A DNA stretch of 64,000 nt, taken from Saccharomycopsis malanga. Its lineage: Eukaryota > Ascomycota > Saccharomycetes > Ascoideales > Saccharomycopsidaceae. Of the stretch, positions 37,827 to 48,534 are shown piece by piece. A program made the position numbers and the translations under genes. The DNA lies in contig CP025326.1 in assembly GCA_004014935.1 (NCBI GenBank), positions 496,001 through 560,000 of the forward strand. The letters run 5' to 3'. The notes beneath the pieces are model-generated. The model was not told the origin of the DNA and ran no database searches. It worked only from the letters and a program-made list of their open reading frames with translations. Each line of letters begins with the position of its first letter. Within the stretch, counting starts at the first letter, position 1.

Positions 37827-40124
37827 ATGCCAGCAGAAAAACCAAGAAGCAAAGGAAGCTTTGATGATTCCGATGTTGACTACTCATCTACCGTGAAGTC
37901 CGTTTTATACAAAAAAACTCAACTGTTGCCTGAGGTTAATAAGTACTCAGACGATACAATGCTACGTACTTATAAAGAAGCAGTCCTACGCAAAGGCTCT
38001 AATAATCATGATGAAGATGACGATGACGATGATGACGACGACGATGATGACGACGACGAGGATGACGATGATGATGATTATGACAACGGCAATGATGGCA
38101 ATGGTGCCAACAAGCATTTTATGCGTTTGGCTAATTCACTGACAACAACATTAGCTGACGAAGTACCTTCTGGTAAAATTGATTCCTACGGCAATAATGA
38201 GCATACAATAGATACAGAAAGCATTGATGAGCCAAGTTCCGATGCTTTTCATGCGGATGGCCCAAGAGAGCACCCATTTAAAACATATGAAGTTAGTATT
38301 CATGGTTTTAAGTTTAGACCGAGACCTTCTTCATGTGTCTTTGTTGCTAGTCTTTCCAATGCAAAAACAGAGAACGAGTTGTATACCTCTGTCAAAAATC
38401 ACTTCAAGCGTTGGGGTGATATTACCGTGAAAGTTTTGAAAGATATCAGATTCAGGCCTTACAGTTTTGTCCAATTCTGTAATGACCAAGATGCGCAAAA
38501 AGCTTTGGTTGAAGCACAAGGAACAATTCTCGATGGAAGAGCTATCCGTTGTGAGCCAGCAAGAGTCAACAGAACAATTTGTATCACTTACAAATCAGGA
38601 CTTAATATATCTTATGAAACTGTTTTGAATTTGTTGAAAGACTACGGAGAGATTGAATTGATTGTTGCCAGCGATGACAAATTGGATCAGTTTGAATACA
38701 ACCCTGAAGTCAATAAAAACAGGATGAGTAAAGGTTTCTTTTGTCGGTTTGTTTATCGTGACGAGGCTATTTATGCATTTTCACACTTGCTAGAAAACCC
38801 TACATTGGAGGTCTTCTGGACAGAAAATATCCAGTTTCCTCAAGAACTAGGTTCAACTCCAATCGACAAAGCTGCTATTTTTGTTGGTCAATTGAATCCT
38901 ATTGTTACCGAGGATTTGTTGAGGGAAAAGTTTTCCCAGCATGGTACCATTAGGGTATTGACCCTTTGTCGGAAGGCTGGTTTGCCATATGCTTTTATAA
39001 AGTATGACAAGGAAGTGTCTGCCGCACGAGCTGTTGAAAGGGAGAACCACTCGGTCTTATTAAACAGAGCAATGCATGTTCAATTCAAGGAAATTCATGC
39101 GAAAGAAAACAAAACTATCAACAGATACACTAGGGAACCTAGACTTGTTCTCGCACCCCCACCAGTTAATGGTGTCTCCAAATCTGCTCAAGCTCAATTG
39201 AAAAGAAAAACTTTAGCCCAGCGAGTCTTTTCTGAAAGAAAATTCCAATTTGGCAACTCTCCGCCTGTTTTTGACAACAGAGCCCCTCGCTTCTCTGTCT
39301 TCGCTAATCCCTCAAGTGCTGCTCCTTTCGTTCCTGGTAACAATTATGTCGGCGCTCCTGGTCCATCTCATCATCCATCAGGTTATGATTATGGATTCTA
39401 CGGAAACGGTTTTAATGGCGCTGAGAATGCTAGATTTCCTAACCAATCGTTGAGTAGTAGTGACAAACATAAAGAAAACAATGGCAGCTCTCGACAAAGC
39501 TCGGAAGGAGATGAAACAATATCTACCAGTGTGGCAAAGTCAACTAAAATGGGCCATGCAGAAGGTTCCCAGACTACAGCTCCATCAAGTAAATCTGCTT
39601 ATTCTCACTCGTATGGCGGTAAGGCATCTATCACACCAACAAAGACTACAGCAGCTAATAATGCTGCTGAAAACAGTGATGCAGGTTTTGGATCGCAGGG
39701 CAAGCTTCAACCTCCTCAAACCAGTAACATGTATATGCCGACCTCATTGCCAATCTCTGCTGCCAACCCTTATTATGTCTTTTACCCAGGAAATGCAATG
39801 AAAGACAATTATGGGTATAATGGCATGCCGCCAAAGAGTGCAGCTTTCTACAACTATCAACCTTATAACTATTACTGTGATGGCATGAATTTCAATTCTC
39901 CTCCTCCACCGCCTAGTGTTAACCATCCAATGAACCCTTACTTTATGTATTATGGTTCTGGTCAGCCAAACAATATGCCAATGGGTCCACCTGGTCCACC
40001 ACCAGCTACTTATTCATCATCTGGCCCTATGATGATGCAAGGTGGAAATAGTGCACCAGGACTGCCTCCCAAAAAAGCAGCTTATGAATCTGAAGCGCTG
40101 AACTTCCAAGCTGCGGCACAGTAA
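37827..40124 (+). CDS. RNA-binding protein with three RRM-like domains, RIM4-like
   Basis: 765 residues. The N-terminal region contains a run of about 30 acidic residues (residues 57-90). RRM1 (about 170-245) has SSCVFVASLSNAKTENELYT, KNHFKRWGDITVKVLKD, RPYSFVQFCNDQDAQKALVE and ILDGRAIRCEPARVNRTICI. A second, variant RRM follows (SYETVLNLLKDYGEIELI). RRM3 (about 350-420) has AAIFVGQLNPIVTEDLLREK, GTIRVLTLCRKAGLPYAFIK. The C-terminus is low-complexity, rich in Asn, Tyr, Pro and Met. The distinctive GRAIRCEPARVNRT segment and the layout agree with what I recall of Rim4. Rim4 is a meiotic translational repressor that forms amyloid-like assemblies in S. cerevisiae. The low-complexity tail fits. 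Paralogous RRM proteins remain possible. Confidence 0.68.
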   Translation: MPAEKPRSKGSFDDSDVDYSSTVKSVLYKKTQLLPEVNKYSDDTMLRTYKEAVLRKGSNNHDEDDDDDDDDDDDDDDEDDDDDDYDNGNDGNGANKHFMRLANSLTTTLADEVPSGKIDSYGNNEHTIDTESIDEPSSDAFHADGPREHPFKTYEVSIHGFKFRPRPSSCVFVASLSNAKTENELYTSVKNHFKRWGDITVKVLKDIRFRPYSFVQFCNDQDAQKALVEAQGTILDGRAIRCEPARVNRTICITYKSGLNISYETVLNLLKDYGEIELIVASDDKLDQFEYNPEVNKNRMSKGFFCRFVYRDEAIYAFSHLLENPTLEVFWTENIQFPQELGSTPIDKAAIFVGQLNPIVTEDLLREKFSQHGTIRVLTLCRKAGLPYAFIKYDKEVSAARAVERENHSVLLNRAMHVQFKEIHAKENKTINRYTREPRLVLAPPPVNGVSKSAQAQLKRKTLAQRVFSERKFQFGNSPPVFDNRAPRFSVFANPSSAAPFVPGNNYVGAPGPSHHPSGYDYGFYGNGFNGAENARFPNQSLSSSDKHKENNGSSRQSSEGDETISTSVAKSTKMGHAEGSQTTAPSSKSAYSHSYGGKASITPTKTTAANNAAENSDAGFGSQGKLQPPQTSNMYMPTSLPISAANPYYVFYPGNAMKDNYGYNGMPPKSAAFYNYQPYNYYCDGMNFNSPPPPPSVNHPMNPYFMYYGSGQPNNMPMGPPGPPPATYSSSGPMMMQGGNSAPGLPPKKAAYESEALNFQAAAQ

Positions 40125-40555
40125 TAGGAGTTGATTCAATGATTGATTGTTTGAAATACTGGTGATAGTTTGTCATTTAATGTCGCAATAATTTTTTATT
40201 TTATTTATTATATTCTTCTTTTTTGATTTTTTTTTTTTTTTGCTTTCTATATTCTATGTTTAATTTCATTCTGATTTGCTTCATTTTGCCTGGTCAAATT
40301 GGTCGTTATTTATATTATATTTAAATTTAATTATGGGGAATTGTTTTTATATCTATGACTTTTCTTTTTCTCAACTTGATGAATTTTTGAATAATATTTT
40401 GAAGATGCTGTAAGTTGGACTTGGTTTACGGATACATAACTAACATTTGACTACAGGAGGAAAATATAAACCATCAACTTCATTAGATTAAAGATGTATA
40501 ATAGGAGGAGAGAAAAAAAGATTCATATTAATTATATAACCAAGACACACCACGA
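40125..40555. other. Convergent 3' flanks
   Basis: 430 bp between convergent genes, A+T-rich with T-runs near 40220-40245. It probably holds the two polyadenylation regions. No other feature is seen. Confidence 0.5.
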
Positions 40556-41611
40556 TCAACGCTTCTTTTTCATTACTTCGTCGTCTTTGACTGCGTGTAT
40601 CTTGACGACTGGCGGTTCGCCTTTACTATAACTATAGCCCTTGGACCAGTCATAGCCTATAGCGTAAGCGAAAATAGATCCTGTGTGGTTGAAGTTTGTA
40701 GCAGTGATTGGAGCTCCTACTGGAGAATAGACTTTCAAACGATGTTTAGTGTCTTTATCCCAAAAGGACAAATTACCGTCAGAACCAGCAGTGACAAAGG
40801 TCCCATGGACTGGATGGAAAGATATGGAATTGAGGGAATGGATTCTATTTTCGGTTGTTCCTCCTACGGTCTTACTATCACGATGGCATTTGAACGAAAA
40901 GCCTTTAGATTTTTGGTCTTCGTCGCTCACATATTGTATGGCAAGTCTGCCTTCAATTGAGCCCACAGCATATCCGTCGCCCTGGATAAAGTTGGTGATG
41001 CATCGCGTCTGCCATTTCAAAGGCGATGTGGTTTCTTTAAACTTGACAGTGGGGTTGTCCAAGTTGATGATGACAAACTTCTTCTCAGCAGTTCCTGCTA
41101 CCAAAAGCTTCTGGCATGTGTCCATCGCATAGCACCTCTCAGGCAACTCTACAGTGGCTATTGGCCCGGGACTTCTCAAATCCCAATATTTCAAGGTTTT
41201 GTCCCACGACCCACTGACAACTACAGGACTATTGGCACCACCGCACTCAGCCATACGAACCACCTTGACTGCTTCATTGTGACTCCCCACTTGAGTAGAC
41301 TGGCCACTGGCAACGTCATATAAACGGACAGCCTTGTCACAGCCCCCGCTCACAACCTTGGTTCCATCGGTGGTCCATCTTGTACTTAAAACAGGGCCCT
41401 GGTGTTCGTACATTGCACGGCCCTGGGTTGTTCCATTAGCCAAGACCTCGTAAATACGGACTTTGGAATCCCAAGAACTGACACTCAAAAACTCGCCCTG
41501 AGATCCAAATGCAAGGTCTGATACCGTGTCCTCTGGTGGGTTGGCCAATGTAATGTCACCGTCAAGCGTGGCAGTTGTGCTTGACGGAGTTGATGATCTT
41601 CCAAAAGACAT
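40556..41611 (-). CDS. GLE2: Gle2/Rae1 nuclear pore WD40 protein
   Basis: 351 residues forming a seven-bladed WD40 propeller: ANPPEDTVSDLAFGSQGEFL, a SWDSKVRIYEV blade, HQGPVLSTRWTTDGTKVVSG, GCDKAVRLYDVASGQSTQVG, VVVSGSWDKTLKYWDLRSP, GSIEGRLAIQYV, HPVHGTFVTAGSDGNLSFWD and FAYAIGYDWSKGYSY. The opening DxTVSDLAFSP-type blade, the SWDK-T-LKYWD blade and the YDWSKGY end are characteristic of Gle2/Rae1. It docks on the GLEBS motif of Nup116/Nup98-type nucleoporins and supports mRNA export. The length agrees with the family (about 365). There is no intron. Confidence 0.96.
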   Translation of the reverse strand: MSFGRSSTPSSTTATLDGDITLANPPEDTVSDLAFGSQGEFLSVSSWDSKVRIYEVLANGTTQGRAMYEHQGPVLSTRWTTDGTKVVSGGCDKAVRLYDVASGQSTQVGSHNEAVKVVRMAECGGANSPVVVSGSWDKTLKYWDLRSPGPIATVELPERCYAMDTCQKLLVAGTAEKKFVIINLDNPTVKFKETTSPLKWQTRCITNFIQGDGYAVGSIEGRLAIQYVSDEDQKSKGFSFKCHRDSKTVGGTTENRIHSLNSISFHPVHGTFVTAGSDGNLSFWDKDTKHRLKVYSPVGAPITATNFNHTGSIFAYAIGYDWSKGYSYSKGEPPVVKIHAVKDDEVMKKKR

Positions 41612-42725
41612 TATGTAATACTCTATATAATATAAAAACTTATATTAAATGCTTTTTTTTGGAAAACTCGACAATTCGACTCAATGAAAAAGAGCTTTCA
41701 ATTGCCTATTTATTATACACAGCGCACTGCTTATATTCAATCGTCAAATACTAGTTATTTACTTTAATAGACTTATATACTATGATGTTTATTCACCCAA
41801 CTTGATGATTTTTTTCATATTCAAACGAGCCAAGATCAAAAACGTGCGAAAACTTTTAAGCGCACGTATGGTTAAATGGATATAAAGAGAGCTGTAGAAT
41901 CATCATCGATTCAACTTGGTTCCAGTGCGCTGTAAGGGCCTTTATATTTGGTCGAGTGTTTCGATTGATTGAGTATATAAGCCAGTTCGTAAAATATATA
42001 AATGGATTGGAATGCCAGCGTATAGTCATTAGTTTTTCACGTATTAATTAGTTGTTTTGCAATTCTTGATGTTGATGTTGTTGGAAAAATCTTTGACTAT
42101 AGTTTTTTTAGACACTTTCTACAAAAAGAGTAGTGTAAAATGGTTAAAAAAGAACCTTGCAGGTTTGGAAAACAGTATTTTCAAAAGATGCTCCTTTAAA
42201 TGAAATCTGTTTGCTTTTATTTATTTTTTTAAATGCCATTATTTGCTAATATACACTACATCAAACCATTCACATGTAGAGTAGGTATTGATAAAACTGT
42301 GCCTTTAATAAATGCCAAATGTTATATTGTCATTGCTTGATCAACTTGTATACGAAGGATTTTCAAAAGAATGTGGTAAATTCTCGACTCAACTTTGACT
42401 TTTACCTAATTTGTTGGAGATTTTACCCCTTTGGCACACACCAATACTTTAGTATTCCTTCTACTTATTTTCTCTGTCGAGCTTTCAACTTTCCCATTGC
42501 CTCAAGCTTTTGTTCAGCCATACTACCCTTTAGGTTAAGATTGCCTGCAGTAAGTCTGGTTTAATTGTCTTTTCCAATTGGGCAAAGGCTCCATAGTACC
42601 GTCACGCTATGTTTTATAGAATACTTCGAAGTGAACGGTAGTCTGGTTCTATGTTACAATGGGAATTTCATAGAAAGAGTCAAATAGATGGTCTTGCTAC
42701 TTCATGTTCAAACGTGGCTGTTTTA
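41612..42725. other. Intergenic region, no gene seen
   Basis: 1.1 kb between the divergent GLE2 promoter side and the YOR1-type 3' flank. A small plus-strand ORF (42319-42564) has no recognisable feature and lies in A+T-rich sequence. Confidence 0.45.
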
Positions 42726-42885
42726 TAATAATATCATACATTTCGAGTCCAGGACATTTCAGTTTCGTATATACAGGCTATGTCTAAAGTGATTTGGTAA
42801 AACACAGAGGAGAAAACCCAATCATCATTGTAACCTGTCCACCGTCTTTTTTCTCTTCTCCTAGAGCACCAAGGGCCATCCGGTG
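42726..42885 (-). mobile_element. Family S SINE-like element, short form
   Basis: Minus strand: GGATGGCCCTTGGTGCTCTA, GAGAAGAGAAAAAAGACG, ATGATTGGGTTTTCTCC, then TTTACCAAATCACTTTAGAC, TATACGAAACTGAAATGTCC, TGGACTCGAAATGTATGATA and a short ATT tail. The B box is missing. Confidence 0.68.
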
Positions 42886-43063
42886 TAGGTTTGGTCTTAC
42901 AAATATCAATTGCAAATGGAATCTATGTATTATGACTTACTTTTTTGTCAAGAAATAGGATATGCATATGGATATCAAAAGAATAAAAATGGGAAAAATA
43001 AGAAAATTAAAAATGCAATAAAATAAAATAAAATAAATTAAATTAAATTAAAAGGGACAAAGC

Positions 43064-46000
43064 TTAAGCAATGTCTGATTCGAAATCAGCACGAGTGATC
43101 TGGGATCTTTCGCACATTTCTCTGAAAACACCGTCTTGCATATTATACAAATCGATTGGTTTTCCAAATTCTTTGATAGAACCTTTATCGAGGACCATGA
43201 TTCTGTCAAACTTGACAATGGTGTTTAATCTATGGGCAATACATAAGATTGTGCAATCTTTGAATTCGGTTCTGATTGTTTTGTTGATATTGGCGTCGGT
43301 TTCGTAATCAACGGAAGAGGTTGCTTCATCTAAAATTAAGATTCTGGAGTCTCTGACCAAAGCTCTGGCCAAAGCAAGCAATTGTCTTTCACCCAAAGAA
43401 AAGTTGCTACCTTCTTCTTCGACCTGTTGATCCAAATGGAATTTATGTAAAGACTCCAAGTTACTATCTTGTAGCACCTGTTTTTTGATTGTAGGCAAAT
43501 GGGCACTTTCGATCAAACCAGCTCTTCTCAAAGCATCCCATAGTTTTTCGTCATTGCTGTCACCAAAAGGATCCAAGTTTTTTCTGACACTTCCTTTGAA
43601 CAAAACTGGGTCTTGAGGAATAATACACAACTTTGATCTTAAGTCGTGCAAACCAAGCGAAGAAATGTCAATGTTATCAATGAGGATCCTGCCTTTATCG
43701 AGTTCAGCCAATCTGTACAAAGCAGTCATGATGGAGGATTTTCCAGCACCGGTTCTACCGCAAATACCGATTTTCTCGCCCGGCAAGATGTCGAAGGACA
43801 AATCGTGCAAAACCAAAGGCAACCCGTCTCTATATCTCAAGTCTACATTATCAAACTGGATTCTGCCTTGCTCAGGCCATTCTGGAGAAGGTTTGGTGTC
43901 TTGAATTTCGTAGGCTGCTTCTTGGGGAAGATCGTAGGCATAATAAATCAATCTTTCAGCACTATTCATTTCGTTTTCCACTTGAGTCATACTTCTGATC
44001 AAGAGCGATAGCAAACCTACAATTTGCAAGACATATGAAAGAAGCAAACCGGTTGAAGAAGCGCTAATATGGAACTGTCTGGTGACGCAAAGCAAGCTGA
44101 CAATCAATATAAGAACCACTGCCACCATATCGAAATGAACAGCCAAGAATCTTTGGATGGAAACATTGATATAGTACGCTTCGTTCATGTTATTGATATA
44201 CTTGTCGCTTTTCTTCATGAAAGCACTCTGGAGACCATAAGCTTTGATAGTATTGACACCGCTGAGACATTCGTTAAAGTTGTTATATACAAACGAGCGG
44301 TTAACAGCCTCTAATCTTTTTACCTCCCGAGCACTGGCCTGGTAGAATGACGTGATGGATACATAGATGGCAAAAAGGCCAGGAATGGCAATGGCAATCC
44401 AGGGCAAATATATGATACAGAGAATCAAGACGCCAATAACCATCGAGGCAGGCAACACAAACAAACGCAATTGCTCACCAATCTCGTTGTCTAAAGCGTC
44501 TGTATCTTTGGTGAACCGGTTCAAAATACGGCCCATGGGAGTAGTATCCAAGAACGACATTGGGGTATACAAGACGTTTCGCACAGCCCTGATGTTTAAT
44601 TCGCGTGCACACACATTGGTCAAGTATGTCAAGGTGCTGAATTCGACCATGACAAATACAATAGACAACACACAGAACATGACATAGATTCCAATGTAGA
44701 ACCCGCTGGATTTGCCATGGAACTTGTCCTCGGTCCAAAACGACAACCAAGTGTTGGTGAACAATTGGCTGAAAGTGCCAATTGCAACTTCCAAGACTAG
44801 TATCAACAACAATGGAACACTCCATTTGCCTACGCCTATATAAATGTAATTCTTGTAGACTTTCCAGGATATCTTGTTGATAGCACGTTCCTCTTGTTTG
44901 ATCAAAGTGCCATCGCCTTGTTTATCCTGGTACTCGTGTTCAACGTCCTCTTCGTTTTCGGTTCTGTTGGTTCTACGTTTTCTGAGCACGTTCTCTTCGT
45001 TTTCCAATACTATCATATCTTGTTTTTCTTGTTCCTGCACAGCTTCTTCGTCTTCCTCTTCCACTTGTTTGGAAAACTCCATCAATTTGGCAAACCCTGG
45101 AGTGGTTTGTTTGAGTTGTTCAACAGTTCCAATTGTGATTTCCCCAGTGTCGTTGAGGAAAATCACTCGATCGGCATAATTGATCAAGCTCAACTGGTGA
45201 GTAGCCAAAACCCTGGTTTTCTCTTTCAAAAATCCCATGATACAAGTCTCCATAATATGTTTACCAACTCTGGCATCTACGGCACTCAAAACATCATCAA
45301 GAAGAATAATGTTCTTATTGTTGTACACGGCTCTGGCAAGATTGATCCGGGCCTTTTGTCCCCCGGACAATGTGATGCCTCGTTCGCCAACCTCGGTCAT
45401 ATCGCCAGCAGGCAAAATCGACAAGTCAGCATCCAAAGAACAAACATGGATCACCGTTTTATATCTTTGGGCATCATAGGCTTGTCCAAACAAAATATTA
45501 TCTTTCACGGTAGCGTTCTGGACCCATGGATAGCCACACATCAATAGAGAATCGTTGATTTCCATGGCTCCAGATTTGCGAGCCATGAATCCGGCAAAGG
45601 CATTCAATAATGAGGTTTTTCCCGCACCAATGGTGCCAGTAATGATCACAAACTCTCCTTTTTTGATATCAAGGGTTATATTGTGAAGACCAGTGAACGA
45701 GGAAGGATCAACAATATCAAGAGTGGTGTTGGTTCCTATTCTGGACAAAGACTTATTAGTAGCAGTTCTTGACAAACTTTTATTAGTAGCAACTCTGGAT
45801 AAACCGTTAGTTGTATTTATTTTTGACTTGGAGTTTGACAAATCTTCCTCGATTTGAATGGAATCCCATTTGAATTCAGCGTTTTTGACCTGAATGGCCA
45901 TAGAATCGTCATGAACAAAGCCTACTCTCTGTTTTTCTTCCTTTTCGTAAGCTTCGTCCAAAGGCTGTTCTTCGCTGCTCATGATAAGCTCTTTGACTCT

Positions 46001-47503
46001 TTGGAGAGCTACAAAGGCGTCAATGCTGGTGCCAAGAGCAGCAGGAACCATGATGACTTGCTGGGACAAGGTCTGGAAAAGAGATACCGAAGAGAAGATG
46101 TCGCCGGGAGACTTGTGGGGTTTCAAGGCATGAAGGACCAAGAAGGAAACAACAGAACAGACAGTAGGCAAAGTGATGGCAAGGGCAGTGAAAAGAACAC
46201 GAAGACTTTGCAACTTGAAAATGATGCTCATTTCCTTGGAGCGACGTTCTTTGATATTTTCGTGGTAAGGGACTTCCCAGCCGTAATACTTGATCATTTT
46301 GATGGAATTCAAGACTTCTCTGACCAATCCGACTCTGGCATCAGTGTATTTGGTGGCGGATTTACGGAATTCAACCAATTTCTTGGAACATACGATGATG
46401 AACATTGAAACCAATAGAAACACGCCAATGCCCACTAGAGCAGAAACCCCAATGTTGACTAGCAACAAGACAATGACGATGGCTACGGGAACAGGGAAGG
46501 TGATCAAAAAGGGCTGGAATCCAATGGCCAAGTCGATTCTCGCCAAATCAGAGCCCATGATAGAAGTGATTTTACCGGTGGTGAAGGTCTGTCTGGCTTT
46601 TCCGTCCAAACGAAACGACTTGTCGAGCAACAATTTGGTCAAAATAGCCTTGACTTGGAGCCCACAGGTCATGGAGTTGTTGAAAAAGTGATTGATCAAC
46701 ATGCCACTCAGCAACACTAGAATCGAAACACCAAACGAATAGCCTATGCCTTTGTTGGCCTTGATGGTGTCGTCGTATGTTCGTTTCTGCACATAGTTGA
46801 TCAACGTCTTGGTGAGCAAGGGCGTGAGTGAGGTGATGATATCGAACATCATCTTGCAAAACACCGCCAACCCGTATTTCACTCGAAGGGTTTTCAACAA
46901 GGCAATGGGAATTGCAATCTTGGTGAATCCAGCCTCGTACAACTCTTCTTCGGTGAGATTCGGGTTCTTCTTTAGTGCCTTTTTCCGGTTTTTCTCCAAT
47001 TGGCCATTCAAATGGCCGCTAAACCGTTCATACAAATCCTCCACTGTCATGCTCTTCTCCAAAGCATACAAATCCGCATTTTCCAAAGTCCGCTTGTATC
47101 CCACCTTCATTACCGGTATCAACCACCAGAAAAAAATGTACGAGAACACATGTTTCACTGTTCTGGGCCACGGTCTCTTCTCCAGCTCGTCTGGAATCGC
47201 TGGCACTTTTTTCGATAATAGCGGAGTTAACAAATGTCTCTGCAATACCGGTGATGATAAAATCTCATTTCCTTTTTCAACATCAAATTGGTTTTTGTTT
47301 TCAACATCAAATTGGTTTGCATTTTCATTTTTATTGTCAAATTTATTGTCAAATTTATTGTCAAATTTATTGTCCAAATATTCTTTTTCATTCTCATTTC
47401 CATCTGGACCCTTCTTCATATATATATGTCCGTCTCTCTTTTCTCCATACTCATTTCCAGGCCGCTTCTCCCCATCCGTAGACGACGACGTACTATTAGC
47501 CAT
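43064..47503 (-). CDS. YOR1: Yor1-type ABC transporter (ABCC, multidrug/oligomycin efflux)
   Basis: The frame opens at 47599, but the probable start is the ATG at 47503 (MANSTSSSTDGEKRPGNEYG), giving 1479 residues; S. cerevisiae Yor1 has 1477. The N-terminus carries four NKFD repeats and two QFDVE repeats. The first transmembrane domain starts after RPWPRTVKHVFSYIFFWWLI. NBD1: GTIGAGKTSLLNAFAGF, LSGGQKARINLARAVY, IILLDDVLSAVDARVG. NBD2: GRTGAGKSSIMTALYRL, FSLGERQLLALARALV, ILILDEATSSVDYETD. The two halves and the short N-terminus (no extra TMD0) fit the Yor1/ABCC branch. In S. cerevisiae, Yor1 exports organic anions and oligomycin at the plasma membrane. Substrates here are inferred. Confidence 0.88.
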   Translation of the reverse strand: MANSTSSSTDGEKRPGNEYGEKRDGHIYMKKGPDGNENEKEYLDNKFDNKFDNKFDNKNENANQFDVENKNQFDVEKGNEILSSPVLQRHLLTPLLSKKVPAIPDELEKRPWPRTVKHVFSYIFFWWLIPVMKVGYKRTLENADLYALEKSMTVEDLYERFSGHLNGQLEKNRKKALKKNPNLTEEELYEAGFTKIAIPIALLKTLRVKYGLAVFCKMMFDIITSLTPLLTKTLINYVQKRTYDDTIKANKGIGYSFGVSILVLLSGMLINHFFNNSMTCGLQVKAILTKLLLDKSFRLDGKARQTFTTGKITSIMGSDLARIDLAIGFQPFLITFPVPVAIVIVLLLVNIGVSALVGIGVFLLVSMFIIVCSKKLVEFRKSATKYTDARVGLVREVLNSIKMIKYYGWEVPYHENIKERRSKEMSIIFKLQSLRVLFTALAITLPTVCSVVSFLVLHALKPHKSPGDIFSSVSLFQTLSQQVIMVPAALGTSIDAFVALQRVKELIMSSEEQPLDEAYEKEEKQRVGFVHDDSMAIQVKNAEFKWDSIQIEEDLSNSKSKINTTNGLSRVATNKSLSRTATNKSLSRIGTNTTLDIVDPSSFTGLHNITLDIKKGEFVIITGTIGAGKTSLLNAFAGFMARKSGAMEINDSLLMCGYPWVQNATVKDNILFGQAYDAQRYKTVIHVCSLDADLSILPAGDMTEVGERGITLSGGQKARINLARAVYNNKNIILLDDVLSAVDARVGKHIMETCIMGFLKEKTRVLATHQLSLINYADRVIFLNDTGEITIGTVEQLKQTTPGFAKLMEFSKQVEEEDEEAVQEQEKQDMIVLENEENVLRKRRTNRTENEEDVEHEYQDKQGDGTLIKQEERAINKISWKVYKNYIYIGVGKWSVPLLLILVLEVAIGTFSQLFTNTWLSFWTEDKFHGKSSGFYIGIYVMFCVLSIVFVMVEFSTLTYLTNVCARELNIRAVRNVLYTPMSFLDTTPMGRILNRFTKDTDALDNEIGEQLRLFVLPASMVIGVLILCIIYLPWIAIAIPGLFAIYVSITSFYQASAREVKRLEAVNRSFVYNNFNECLSGVNTIKAYGLQSAFMKKSDKYINNMNEAYYINVSIQRFLAVHFDMVAVVLILIVSLLCVTRQFHISASSTGLLLSYVLQIVGLLSLLIRSMTQVENEMNSAERLIYYAYDLPQEAAYEIQDTKPSPEWPEQGRIQFDNVDLRYRDGLPLVLHDLSFDILPGEKIGICGRTGAGKSSIMTALYRLAELDKGRILIDNIDISSLGLHDLRSKLCIIPQDPVLFKGSVRKNLDPFGDSNDEKLWDALRRAGLIESAHLPTIKKQVLQDSNLESLHKFHLDQQVEEEGSNFSLGERQLLALARALVRDSRILILDEATSSVDYETDANINKTIRTEFKDCTILCIAHRLNTIVKFDRIMVLDKGSIKEFGKPIDLYNMQDGVFREMCERSQITRADFESDIA

Positions 47504-48534
47504 GGTTGCAATGTCAAAACCCAAAAGACACTCGCCTCCAATCTCCTCTAGCAACCTACAATCTCCTACTATATATACTCTACCAATATATATAAACAAT
47601 GCTGCTCGTTTTCGGATGTCTAGAAATTTTCATCGGGCCTTCCGAACTGCGCTTATTTCCGCAACCCAAAATGGTAATCTCTATTACTTTTAGCATCTCA
47701 CTCTCTTCTCTCTGTAACCCGCTTGATTAGTCACTGTTATTGTTCGTAAAAGCAACTCTTTTTCAAAAGCCAAACTTGACATTTTCCAACTCATTTTTTT
47801 TATTTTTTACAAGCAATCTTTATTATTTTACAAATTTTCTTTTTCTTTTCTTTTTTACCTTTCCTTACTAATATTCACTTTATATGACATCCAATACATC
47901 AAATTCCTTATCCTTTTCAGTCTTTCCTACTCTTGCCCTAAATTACCCCTAATAAATAGTCCCTCAAATTTCACTATCTAATAGTAGTAGTCGCGGGCTC
48001 ATAACGCACTGCCGTATGCAGGCATCATGCGCGGCGCCATGACTGGGCACCAAATCGGGCAATCCAGAAACGAAGCCGTTAGCCTGTTACGTGTATTGTA
48101 TAGTTCAAATCTATTGTAATGGTGGTTATCAATAGCCAACTGTTTTGAGGTTAATTATAACCAGCCGTGCAAGATGTTCTGCATGTGTGAATAATAAAAA
48201 TCTTCATTGAAACAACAGAAAAATACGAGCAGAAAGAAAAAAAAAAATAGACCTTTAAATACTAACTGACAACAATCATGGAAAACGCTCACTACTTGGC
48301 ATCTAAATGGTTCTACGGCAGTCGGCGATAAGGGCTTTAACTGGTTTATCTCCGACGCGAGCCTTATTTTCTAATGAATTGTCATGGCAAGTCGCTGGGC
48401 CGTATGGCTGCTTTCAGAGAAGAGAAAAGACCTGGCAGAATAGGTAAGTAGATATTACTCTCGTATCGGTTTCGTAATAATACAATAAAGCCTAAATTTC
48501 ATTATGTCATTTCAACACAGGTGACATCTTTGCG
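47504..48534. other. Upstream region of the YOR1-type gene, with a family S head fragment (48391-48480)
   Basis: The region to about 48000 is the A+T-rich 5' flank with no gene. A short G+C-richer stretch at 48020-48080 (GCATCATGCGCGGCGCCATG) stands out. At 48391-48480, plus strand, GTCGCTGGGCCGTATGGCTG, CTTTCAGAGAAGAGAAAAGA and CCTGGCAGAATAGG form a family S head without B box or tail. Confidence 0.5.
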